DNA of 64,000 nucleotides from Gammaproteobacteria bacterium (GTDB lineage: Bacteria; Pseudomonadota; Gammaproteobacteria; Chromatiales; Chromatiaceae), in contig JASBTJ010000005.1 of the NCBI GenBank assembly GCA_030148485.1, positions 1-64,000 on the forward strand. The letters run 5' to 3'. The translations under genes and the position numbers were made by a program. Positions 49,958-59,445 of the stretch are shown in pieces; the stretch's first letter is position 1; each line of letters begins with the position of its first letter. Under the pieces are notes generated by a model. It did no database searches and had not been told where the DNA came from. It was given only the letters and a program-made list of their open reading frames with translations.

Positions 49958-50394
49958 AAACCCTGCTTACCGCCACCCTGCTCGTCCTGGGCGCTGCCGC
50001 GCATGCCGGGCAGGCGATCACTGTGTACAAGACGCCGACCTGCGGTTGTTGCAAGAAGTGGGTCAGCTATCTGGAAGACAACGGCTATCAAGTGAATGCC
50101 AAGGACATGAAGGACCTGCGCTTCATCAAGTCCATCAGCGGCGTCAAACAGCAATATGCGTCTTGCCATACCGCGGTCATCGACGGCTATGTGGTCGAGG
50201 GTCACGTGCCGGTGGCCGACATCGAACGCATGCTGAAGGAAAAGCCGGACATCATCGGCATCAGCGCGCCGGGTATGCCGGTGGGTTCGCCGGGCATGGA
50301 ACAGGGCAACCGGCGTGACGACTACGACGTGATCAGCCTGGAGAAGGACGGTTCCTTCAAGCGCTTCGCCCAGCATGGGCCGGCACACGATTGA
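49954..50394 (+). CDS. DUF411 metal-binding protein
   Basis: 146 residues: signal peptide to about residue 19 (TATLLVLGAAAHAG), then VYKTPTCGCCKKWVSYLEDN with the family's CGCC motif, and SCHTAVIDGYVVEGHVPV. DUF411 proteins are typical of copper and other metal resistance clusters and are thought to bind metal in the periplasm. Start overlaps the cytochrome gene by 4 nt; last gene of the cluster. Confidence 0.9.
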   Translation: MKTLLTATLLVLGAAAHAGQAITVYKTPTCGCCKKWVSYLEDNGYQVNAKDMKDLRFIKSISGVKQQYASCHTAVIDGYVVEGHVPVADIERMLKEKPDIIGISAPGMPVGSPGMEQGNRRDDYDVISLEKDGSFKRFAQHGPAHD

Positions 50395-50682
50395 GCTCGC
50401 GGCCTGCACGGCGTTCACAGAGGAAACGGCTTGATTTCCGTGTTCTCCGTGGCCGTGCGATGCGGATCCAGGGATCGTTTTGCTGCCTGAAGCCGAACGG
50501 GATAGCCGGCGAGGAGTCGAGCCAACCATGATCGGCATCGCTGGATGGGCAGCCTTGGGCAGCGTGGCGGCGCGGCCGGACCGACAGTTCCAGCCCCAGG
50601 GCTCGCAGGATGCCGATCACAGTGGAGAGGCGCGGGCTCTGCACGCCGATTTTCCGACCCCGGATCGAGCACCTCGTTCGGG
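50395..50682. other. Intergenic region with a possible HTH-antitoxin remnant
   Basis: No intact gene. On the minus strand, about 50575-50685 encodes a fragment, SPRLSTVIGILRALGLELSV, that resembles the end of XRE/HipB-type antitoxins; upstream sequence in that frame has no recognisable HTH and downstream degenerates. Judged a gene relic at low confidence. Confidence 0.25.
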
Positions 50683-50694
50683 TAGAATGCCCCG

Positions 50695-52866
50695 ATGGAC
50701 GTATCCCACATTCTCGACGGCCTGAACGACGCCCAGCGTCAGGCCGTGACCGCCCCTGCCCAACCCTCCACCCTGGTACTGGCCGGCGCCGGTTCGGGCA
50801 AGACCCGGGTGCTGGTGCATCGCATTGCCTGGCTCATCCAGGTCGAGGGGGCCTCGCCCTGGGGCATCCTTGCCGTGACCTTCACCAACAAGGCCGCGCG
50901 GGAGATGAGGCATCGCATCGAGGAACTGCTCGGCCAGCCGCTGGGCGGCATGTGGGTGGGCACCTTCCATGGCCTGGCGCACCGGCTGCTACGTGCCCAC
51001 TGGCAGGATGCCAAGCTGCCGCAGCACTTCCAGATCCTGGATTCGGATGATCAGTTCCGCTTGGTCAAGCGCATGATCCGCGAGCTGAACCTGGACGATG
51101 CCAAGTGGCCGCCGCGTCAGGCACAGTGGTTCATCAATTCGCAGAAGGAAGAAGGTCTGCGACCGGATCACCTGGACCACGACGGCGATCCCTACCAGAA
51201 GCAGATGATCCGCATCTATGCCGCGTACCAGGAGGCCTGCGAGCGGGCCGGCAACGTCGATTTCGCCGAGTTGCTGCTACGTGCCCATGAGCTGTTGCGC
51301 GACCGACCGGACATCCTGCACCACTATCGGGAAAGATTCGCCCACATCCTGGTGGACGAATTCCAGGACACCAACAGCATCCAGTACGGCTGGCTGCGGC
51401 TGTTGTCCGGCCAGCGCAACAACCTGTTCGTGGTGGGCGATGACGATCAGTCCATCTACGGCTGGCGTGGCGCGCGGGTGGAGAACATTCTCGACTTCGA
51501 GAAGGACCATCCGGGCACGCTGGCGGTCCGGCTGGAACAGAACTACCGCTCCACCGGCAACATCCTCAAGGCCGCCAACGCGGTGATCGCCAACAACCCC
51601 ACGCGGCTGGGCAAGGATCTGTGGACCGACGGGGGCGATGGCGAGCCGATTCGTGTCTACGGTGCCTTCAACGATCTGGACTAGGCGCGCTTCGTGATCG
51701 GCCGAATCGAGGACTTCATCGCCCAGGGTAATCGTCGGGCCGAATGCGCCATCCTGTATCGCACCACCGCCCAGTCTCGGGTGTTCGAAGAGGCATTGAT
51801 CCAGAACGGCGTGCCGTACCGCGTTTACGGCGGGCTGCGGTTCTTCGAGCGCGCCGAGATCAAGGATGCGCTGGCCTACCTGCGCCTGGTGGCCAACCGC
51901 CAGGACGACGCGTCGTTCGAGCGCGCGGTAAACCAGCCGCCGCGTGGTATCGGCGCCAAGACCCTCGAGTCCATCCGCGCCCATGCGCGGGACCTCCGTT
52001 GTTCCCTCTGGCAGGCCAGTGCGGACCTGCTCAAGGGGGGGCGCATGACGGCCCGCGCCGGTGGCGCGCTGCGCGGTTTCGTGGAGCTGATCGAAGAACT
52101 GGCGGCCAACACCGCGGACATGGCACTGATGGACCAGACCGCCCAGGTGGTGAACAGCAGCGGCCTGATCGAGCACTTCAGAAAGAGCCGCGACGGCAAG
52201 GGCGAGGATCGGGTGGAAAACCTCGAGGAACTGGTCAACGCCACGCGCAGTTTCCAGTTCCAACTGGAAGATGGCGAGGATCTCTCCGAGCTGGACGCCT
52301 TTTTGGCTCACGCCTCCTTGGAGGCCGGGGATACCCAGGCCGACGAATACGAGGATTGTGTGCAGCTGATGACCCTGCACTCGGCCAAGGGCCTGGAATT
52401 CCCCTTGGTCTTCATTGGCGGGGTGGAGGAGCAGCTGTTCCCCCACAGCATGTCCGCCGAGGACCCGGTCAAGTTGGAGGAAGAGCGGCGCCGGTGCTAC
52501 GTCGGCAAGACCCGGGCCATGCAGCAGCTCTATCTGACCCATGCGGAGCAACGTCGCATCCACGGTCAGGAGACCTACCCGCTACCCTCGCGCTTCCTGC
52601 GCGAGATCCCGCCGCCATTGATGGAGGAAGTGCGCGCCCGACCCCAGGTGTCGCGCCCTTACGCCGCCAGCGGCGGCGCCGGGTGGACCAACCCGGTGGA
52701 AGAGATCGGCTTCCAGCTCGGGCAACGGGTCAGCCACCCCAAGTTCGGTTCCGGCGTGGTATTGAGCGCCGAAGGCCAAGGCGCTGCCGCGCGCGTGCAA
52801 GTGAACTTCGAAGCCGCGGGCGCCAAGTGGCTGGTGGTGGCTTATGCCAACCTGTCTCCGGCCTGA
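50695..52866 (+). pseudogene. uvrD: uvrD-type DNA helicase II interrupted by an in-frame amber codon
   Basis: Superfamily 1 3'-5' helicase of excision and mismatch repair. The frame is intact over 723 codons except TAG at 51682-51684 (codon 330), where relatives have Glu (context NDLD-stop-ARFVIGRI). Before it: AGAGSGKTRVLVHRIAWL, GTFHGLAHRLL, LVDEFQDTN, GDDDQSIYGWRGA, LEQNYRSTGNIL. After it, in the same frame: ECAILYRTTAQSRVFEEAL, LMTLHSAKGLEFPLVFI and CYVGKTRAM (relatives usually have Ile for Lys in the last), then the normal C-terminus. A single G-to-T change explains the stop. Options: true nonsense mutation, sequencing error, or readthrough. A shorter peptide could restart at GTG 51694. 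Confidence 0.9.
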
Positions 52867-52969
52867 AGGGTAGGCTAGATGCGGCGATTTCAGACGATGA
52901 GCGGCACCAGCTGCAGCGACCTCAAGTCCGGATGGGCCGGTCTTCCGTGCGGCGGTTCGAATTACGTCC

Positions 52970-54415
52970 ATGCTGTTCAATAGTTACGAATACATACTGG
53001 CGTTCGTCCCGCTGGTCGCCGCACTGTATTTCTATCTGAACAGCAGACGGCTCACGCTCGCTGGCTTGAGCCTGTTGATCTTGGCGTCGCTGTTCTTCTA
53101 TGCCTGGTGGAATCCGGCGTACCTGCCGTTACTGCTGTTTTCCATCGGCTTCAACTACCTGGTTGGTAGAGCCCTGGCGAGCCCGGGGAAGGCGCATCGA
53201 CTGCTATTGGTGCTGGGCGTAGCGACCAATCTTGCGGTGCTGGCGACCTTCAAGTACGCCGATTTCTTCGTCGAAAACGTCAACAGGGCGACCGGTGCCG
53301 CCATCCCGGTGCTGGACATGGCGCTGCCCTTGGCGATCTCCTTCTTCACCTTCCAGCAGATCGCCTATCTGGTCGACAGCTACCGCGGCCTGACCCGGGA
53401 ATACGACTTCCTGCGGTACGCCTTGTTCGTGTCGTTCTTTCCCCAGTTGATCGCGGGGCCGATCGTGCACCACAAGGAGATGATGCCGCAGTTTTCCGCC
53501 GCCCGCGCCAAGCTGGTGGATTATCGGCATGTCGCAGCGGGGATATTCATTTTCACGCTGGGGCTGTTCAAGAAGGTGGTCATCGCCGATTACTTTGCCA
53601 CGGTGGCGACGCCGGGTTTCGACAACGGCATGCCGCTGTCGTTGTTCGAGGCTTGGGCGACCTCGTTGGCGTACACGTTCCAACTGTATTTCGATTTCAG
53701 CGGCTACACCGACATGGCGATAGGGTCCGCGCTGATCTTCAATATCCGCCTGCCGATCAACTTCAACAGCCCCTACAAGGCGACCAATATCCAGGACTTC
53801 TGGCGTCGTTGGCACATCACCCTATCGCGCTTTCTGCGCGACTACGTCTATGTGCCGTTGGGCGGCAATCGGCGCGGCCCGTCCCGGACCTACGTCAACC
53901 TGATGGCCACGTTTCTGCTGGGCGGGCTCTGGCACGGCGCGGGTTGGACCTTCGTGTTCTGGGGATTCCTCCATGGTGCGGCGGCGGCGATACATCGCGG
54001 GTGGTCGGGTCTTGGCGGCCGGATGCCGCGGTGGTTGGCCTGGTTTGTCACGTTCAACTTTCTGAACCTGAGCTGGGTGTTTTTCCGGGCCAAGGAGTGG
54101 GACGACGCGGTGCGGGTTCTCACCGGAATGGTCGGTGGGCACGGTGTGCATCTGTCCGACAAGCTGTTGCGGTTCGACCTGTTCGCGGGTCTGGCGGCCG
54201 AGCACCCGCAGTTGTTTACGCCGATGGCGTTTGGGCGCACGCCGTACATCACCGTGCTGGTGGCGCTGGCCTTTGTGCTGTTGGCGCGTAACTCGCAACA
54301 GTATCTGGCGCGGTTTCGCACCGATACCCGCACGCTGCTTGCCAGCATCGCCGTCTTCACGGTGACCCTGTTGAACATGAATCGTGTCAGCGAATTTCTT
54401 TACTTCAACTTTTGA
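52970..54415 (+). CDS. MBOAT-family O-acyltransferase, AlgI-like
   Basis: 481-residue polytopic membrane protein for acyl transfer to an exported polysaccharide. Family motifs: FVSFFPQLIAGPIVHHKEM, NIQDFWRRWHITLSRFLRDY, YVPLGGNRRG and the catalytic His in LGGLWHGAGWTFVFWG (about residue 322). Paired with the AlgJ/AlgX-like gene 19 nt downstream, as in alginate-type O-acetylation modules. No polysaccharide synthase is in the window. Confidence 0.93.
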   Translation: MLFNSYEYILAFVPLVAALYFYLNSRRLTLAGLSLLILASLFFYAWWNPAYLPLLLFSIGFNYLVGRALASPGKAHRLLLVLGVATNLAVLATFKYADFFVENVNRATGAAIPVLDMALPLAISFFTFQQIAYLVDSYRGLTREYDFLRYALFVSFFPQLIAGPIVHHKEMMPQFSAARAKLVDYRHVAAGIFIFTLGLFKKVVIADYFATVATPGFDNGMPLSLFEAWATSLAYTFQLYFDFSGYTDMAIGSALIFNIRLPINFNSPYKATNIQDFWRRWHITLSRFLRDYVYVPLGGNRRGPSRTYVNLMATFLLGGLWHGAGWTFVFWGFLHGAAAAIHRGWSGLGGRMPRWLAWFVTFNFLNLSWVFFRAKEWDDAVRVLTGMVGGHGVHLSDKLLRFDLFAGLAAEHPQLFTPMAFGRTPYITVLVALAFVLLARNSQQYLARFRTDTRTLLASIAVFTVTLLNMNRVSEFLYFNF

Positions 54416-54434
54416 ACGGGCGGATCAGGGCCGG

Positions 54435-55520
54435 ATGACGCCGAAAAAATTCAGCTTGATCTTCGTCGCGGCCACCGCTGCGTTCGTGGCCGTCAACGGC
54501 CTGACCTGGCTGTTCGCAACCGAACCCTTGTTGACCAGAAACGACGGCCTGATCACCGGAGACCTGGCCCGCCTGGGCTACATCAGCGATATCGTTCAGC
54601 CGCGCCGTAACATCGACAGCCTGCCGCGCCGGCATGTCGAGCCCGGCGACTACCACGGGCAGCCCGTGGACCTGTTGACCATTGGCGATTCGTTTTCCAA
54701 CGGCGGCGCCGGTGGTCCGAATCGGTATTACCAGGATTTCATCGCCACCCGGTTGAACTGGCGGGTGTTGAACCTGCAGCGCTACCCGGATGCGCGCAAC
54801 GATATCGAAACCGTGCTGATGCTGGCCAACGCCGGTGAGTTGCAGCGTATGGGGGTGCGCCATGTGTTGCTTGAGGCAACACAGCGCAAGGCGGTCCAAC
54901 GTTTGGTCACGCCGGTCAGAGAAGATGTCAGGGTGCCGGCCGACCAGATCCGCTCGTATTACGGGTTCGGCGAATCCCGCCCCGCGGCGCATGATCTGGC
55001 GCTGCCCCCGGTACGTTTCATCAACACCGGTAACTTCAAGTACTGGTGGAACCGGCTGATGTACAAGGTAAGCGACTGCGCGCTCACTTCCCTGACCTGC
55101 CGAACCGCACTCACGGCGCGGCGTTTCAGTACCCCTATCGGCGATCAATTGTTGTTCTACCGCAAGGACCTGACGACCATTCCGCAGCACGGGATGGATG
55201 CCATCGCACGCATGAACCGGCAACTCAACATGCTGGCGACCCACTTGGCACGACAGGGTATCGCGTTGTTGTTTTTGCCGGCGGTGACCAAGTACGACCT
55301 GTATCGAACGGATTTCGTCGACGACAGCTATCCCCGGGATCCATTTTTTCCCCGGCTGCGGGAACAATCGCGGAAGTATGTGTTGATCGATAGCAAGCGT
55401 GTTTTGCGCCAGGCGATCGAACACGGTGCGTTGGACATGTACTACGCCGACGACACCCATTGGACGCCGAAGGCAGCCGCCCTCATCGCGGAGCAGGTCG
55501 CGGAGTCGACCCGTCGCTGA
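54435..55520 (+). CDS. AlgJ/AlgX-like SGNH O-acetyltransferase partner
   Basis: 361 residues, with an N-terminal signal anchor (IFVAATAAFVAVNGLTWLF). SGNH-type catalytic elements: nucleophile Ser in TIGDSFSNGGAGG (about residue 80-90) and Asp-x-x-His in YYADDTHWTPKAA near the C-terminus (about residue 337). Takes acetyl from the MBOAT protein and transfers it to periplasmic glycan (family knowledge). ATG 54435 chosen to avoid overlap with the MBOAT gene. Confidence 0.85.
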   Translation: MTPKKFSLIFVAATAAFVAVNGLTWLFATEPLLTRNDGLITGDLARLGYISDIVQPRRNIDSLPRRHVEPGDYHGQPVDLLTIGDSFSNGGAGGPNRYYQDFIATRLNWRVLNLQRYPDARNDIETVLMLANAGELQRMGVRHVLLEATQRKAVQRLVTPVREDVRVPADQIRSYYGFGESRPAAHDLALPPVRFINTGNFKYWWNRLMYKVSDCALTSLTCRTALTARRFSTPIGDQLLFYRKDLTTIPQHGMDAIARMNRQLNMLATHLARQGIALLFLPAVTKYDLYRTDFVDDSYPRDPFFPRLREQSRKYVLIDSKRVLRQAIEHGALDMYYADDTHWTPKAAALIAEQVAESTRR

Positions 55521-55659
55521 TTGGCGCGGCCGCCATCCGCGATCTGCAGCGGATGGCGGTGGTGTGGCTTGGGCGGACAAACCGCTTGTGCTAGGTTCCG
55601 GTGGCTTGATGCAGCTGCAGATCCGTAAATTGGTGTCATTCCGACGAGGAGCAACCCTT

Positions 55660-56742
<1,083 letters not shown>

Positions 56743-56800
56743 GCGCGCTGCCGGCCGCCAGGGCGGTGGCCGGCGCCGGGCGCCGGGAAGTCGATCGCCT

Positions 56801-57952
56801 GTGAGCAGCAGCGAAGCGTTGCCCCCCCTCGGCGTGTATGTGCATTTCCCGTGGTGCGTGCAGAAGTGCCCTTATTGCGACTTCAACTCCCATGCCTTGC
56901 GCGGTGCCCCGGATCAGGCCGGGTATGTGGAAGCCCTGTTGGCCGACCTGGATCACGACCTGCCGTTGGTCGGCGATCGCACCGTGCGGACGGTATTCAT
57001 GGGGGGCGGGACGCCCAGCCTGATCGAGCCGCAGCATATCGGCCGGCTGCTGGCAGGTATCGCCGCGCGGTTGCCGTTGGCCGCGGATGCCGAGATCACC
57101 CTGGAAGCGAATCCCGGCACCGTGGAGGCCGGCCGGTTTGCCGGCTATCGGGCGGCGGGCGTGAATCGGCTGTCCATCGGTGTGCAGAGTCTGGCGACGG
57201 ACAAGCTGGTCGCGCTCGGGCGCATCCATGGGCCGGACGAGGCCATCGCCGCCGCCCGCCAGGCCCGTGCCGCCGACTTCGACAGCTTCAACCTGGACCT
57301 GATGTTCGGCCTGCCCGGGCAGACGGTCGCGCAGGCCATGGACGACCTGGCCGGGGCCATCGAGCTGGGTCCGCCGCACCTGTCCTGGTACCAGTTGACC
57401 CTTGAACCGAACACCCCGTTCGCCCATGCTCCGCCGGTACTGCCGGACGACGACATGCGCTGGGACATGCAGCAAGCGGGGCAGCAGCGGTTGCGCGAGG
57501 CCGGCTTGGCGCAATATGAGATATCCGCCTATGCCCGCGACGGTTTTGCGTGTCGGCACAACCTCAATTACTGGCGTTTCGGGGACTATCTGGGCATTGG
57601 CGCCGGGGCGCATGGCAAGTTGACCCGTGCCGATGGCCGTATCCTGCGGCGCTGGAAGCAGCGACACCCGGTCGCTTACCTGGCCGCTGAAAATGGACCG
57701 GCGCGCATCGGCGGCGACCGATGGCTGGAGCGTGACGACCTGCCCATCGAATTCATGATGAATGCGTTACGGTTGAATGCAGGGGTCCTGGCCGGGAGCT
57801 ACGAGCGGTTTACCGGCGAACCGCTGTCGACCATTGCCGATCGGTTGCATATGGCGCGCGCCCGGGGGTTGTTGGACTCGGATTCAGAGCGACTGATGCC
57901 GACCGACCTGGGGCACCGGTTTCTCAACGACCTGTTGGGTATCTTCGAGTGA
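56801..57952 (+). CDS. hemW: Radical SAM heme chaperone HemW
   Basis: 383 residues. Radical SAM [4Fe-4S] motif C-x3-C-x2-C (CVQKCPYCDFNSH) near residue 20, GGGTPSLI, and the HemW-specific HNLNYWRFGDYLGIGAGAHG. It lacks features of anaerobic coproporphyrinogen oxidase HemN and is the heme-insertion chaperone type. GTG start 56801. Followed after 4 nt by the CPXCG gene. Confidence 0.93.
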   Translation: MSSSEALPPLGVYVHFPWCVQKCPYCDFNSHALRGAPDQAGYVEALLADLDHDLPLVGDRTVRTVFMGGGTPSLIEPQHIGRLLAGIAARLPLAADAEITLEANPGTVEAGRFAGYRAAGVNRLSIGVQSLATDKLVALGRIHGPDEAIAAARQARAADFDSFNLDLMFGLPGQTVAQAMDDLAGAIELGPPHLSWYQLTLEPNTPFAHAPPVLPDDDMRWDMQQAGQQRLREAGLAQYEISAYARDGFACRHNLNYWRFGDYLGIGAGAHGKLTRADGRILRRWKQRHPVAYLAAENGPARIGGDRWLERDDLPIEFMMNALRLNAGVLAGSYERFTGEPLSTIADRLHMARARGLLDSDSERLMPTDLGHRFLNDLLGIFE

Positions 57953-57956
57953 GGCG

Positions 57957-58151
57957 ATGGACCACGATCTGCTGCACATCTACCCGGTTAGCTGCCCGTA
58001 TTGTGGCGAGCCGCTGAATCTGACGATGGATACCAGCGCCGGGGAGCAGGCGTATGTGGAGGACTGTGCCGTGTGCTGCCGCCCCATCGAGGTGACCCTG
58101 GTGATGGACGGGGCCGACTGGCGCCTGCAGGTGCATCGTGATGACGACTGA
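57957..58151 (+). CDS. CPXCG-motif cysteine-rich protein
   Basis: 64-residue zinc-ribbon-like protein with CPYCGEPLNL and CAVCCRPIEV. A conserved uncharacterised gammaproteobacterial family. The first codons follow hemW by 4 nt and its 3' end overlaps the rof-like gene by 11 nt, so all three are probably cotranscribed. Confidence 0.9.
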   Translation: MDHDLLHIYPVSCPYCGEPLNLTMDTSAGEQAYVEDCAVCCRPIEVTLVMDGADWRLQVHRDDD

Positions 58152-58425
58152 CTACCGCCCGGTGTCCTGCGACCTGCATTCGGAACTGGAGCTGTTGGCC
58201 TTGCGCGGCGCCAGGGTGACGATCGACGCCGATTGTGACGGGCGCGAGGTGGTTGGACGGGTGGCATCGGTGAGCGATGTTCTGACCCGTGACGGCGCCG
58301 AATTCCTGGTGCTGGTGGATACCGCTGGGACGTTCTGCTGCCGCTTGGACCGGATACGGCGAATTCGTCTGGAGGACGGCCGTCAAATTTTCGACCAGGG
58401 CCCAGATCGTAAGCCAAGCTATTGA
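58141..58425 (+). CDS. rof: Rho-binding antiterminator Rof/YaeO
   Basis: About 94 residues. The N-terminus DYRPVSCDLHSELELLAL matches the Rof signature (YxPINCDxYDxLE), with the C-terminal LDRIRRIRLEDGRQI. Rof inhibits Rho-dependent termination (family knowledge). Start taken as ATG 58141; GTG 58138 precedes it directly. Confidence 0.8.
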   Translation: MTTDYRPVSCDLHSELELLALRGARVTIDADCDGREVVGRVASVSDVLTRDGAEFLVLVDTAGTFCCRLDRIRRIRLEDGRQIFDQGPDRKPSY

Positions 58426-58440
58426 TTTTCCGTGTAGCCG

Positions 58441-58482
58441 CTTGCCGAATTAAAAGCATTACCATGCCTTTAATTCGGCAAG
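58441..58482. repeat. Long near-perfect hairpin
   Basis: CTTGCCGAATTAAA (58441-58454) pairs perfectly with 58469-58482; inside, GCAT (58456-58459) pairs with ATGC (58464-58467) after one A/C mismatch, leaving a TACC loop. That is a 19-position stem with one mismatch. No T-run follows, so it is not an obvious intrinsic terminator. Confidence 0.8.
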
Positions 58483-58567
58483 ACAGGGCTGAAAATGCTG
58501 TGGTAGCTTGCAGTTATGTCAAAGAAAATCCGGCAGTTGGCCGCCGGGTGGAAAAGGGGTACGCGCC

Positions 58568-58954
58568 GTGTCAAGAATCGCACTTCGTCCGTCCGATGAG
58601 CTGGACTTCGATCGCTGGTCCAGGCTCGCCAAATCCGATCCCGACGCCTTCGAGGTGGCCCGCCAGGAGGCCATCGACGCCATGATCGAAAGCTTTCCGG
58701 CCGACAGCCGCGACCGTATGCGTCGTCTGCAATGGCGCATCGATCAGGAGCGGCGGCTGGCGAAGTCGCCGATGGGCGCCTGCATCCGTCTGTCCCGGAT
58801 GATGTGGCGGCAACTGCTGGGCGAGGGCGGGCTGCGGGAGCGTTTGCTGGGCCTGGGTGGTGAGCTCGGTGGTCACGCCGACCCGGTCGCCGCGTCGCGG
58901 CCCTCGGCCGCGGAAGGCGCCCAGGTGCTGGCGTTTTCGCGGGTAGCCGACTGA
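58568..58954 (+). CDS. DUF3135 domain protein
   Basis: About 128 residues from GTG 58568. The conserved block DFDRWSRLAKSDPDAFEVAR and RLQWRIDQERRLAKSPMGAC identify the DUF3135 family of small cytoplasmic proteins of unknown function. C-terminal part is low-complexity and poorly conserved. Stands alone, 141 nt after the rof-like gene. Confidence 0.75.
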   Translation: MSRIALRPSDELDFDRWSRLAKSDPDAFEVARQEAIDAMIESFPADSRDRMRRLQWRIDQERRLAKSPMGACIRLSRMMWRQLLGEGGLRERLLGLGGELGGHADPVAASRPSAAEGAQVLAFSRVAD

Positions 58955-59096
58955 ATTTTGTCAGCCCCTTGCCACGGGGCGCCGGCTCGTTTAGTATTGC
59001 CGCCCTTCTGTGCCCCCGGGGGCGCATACGTTCAGAATTTGAACCTTAAATTCGAACCTGGTTATCAGGACTAGCGGCGAGAGCCGGAGAGCCACG

Positions 59097-59297
59097 ATGA
59101 AAGCGGAAATCCATCCCCAATACACTGAGATCAAGGTGACCTGCAGCTGCGGGAATGCCTTCAACACCCGTTCGACCATGGGTGAAGATCTGCAGGTGGA
59201 AGTGTGCTCTGCCTGCCATCCGTTCTACACCGGTCAACAGAAGATGATCGATACCGCCGGTCGCGTCGATCAGTTCCGTAAGAAATACCGTCGCTGA
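59097..59297 (+). CDS. rpmE: 50S ribosomal protein L31
   Basis: 66 residues. Zinc-binding (C+) form: CSCGNAF and [10 protein letters not shown] provide four cysteines. N-terminus [18 protein letters not shown] is typical. GGAGAG lies before ATG 59097, and a terminator follows. Confidence 0.97.
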   Translation: MKAEIHPQYTEIKVTCSCGNAFNTRSTMGEDLQVEVCSACHPFYTGQQKMIDTAGRVDQFRKKYRR

Positions 59298-59320
59298 GCG
59301 GATCACCCCAGACGTACGCG

Positions 59321-59345
59321 AAAGGCGCCTTCGGGCGCCTTTCTG
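59321..59345 (+). terminator. Rho-independent terminator of rpmE
   Basis: AAAGGCGCC-TTCG-GGCGCCTTT: a nine-pair stem with a stable TTCG loop, starting 23 nt after the rpmE stop; the T-run is short. Confidence 0.8.
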
Positions 59346-59445
59346 CGTTTGGCGTCGGGCGCAGGACTTTTGCGCCCACCCGGGTGGCTGACTAGAATAA
59401 TCGCTCGTCGCGCCCGCCCCCTCCCTACCGCTGGAGCCTTCTCGC

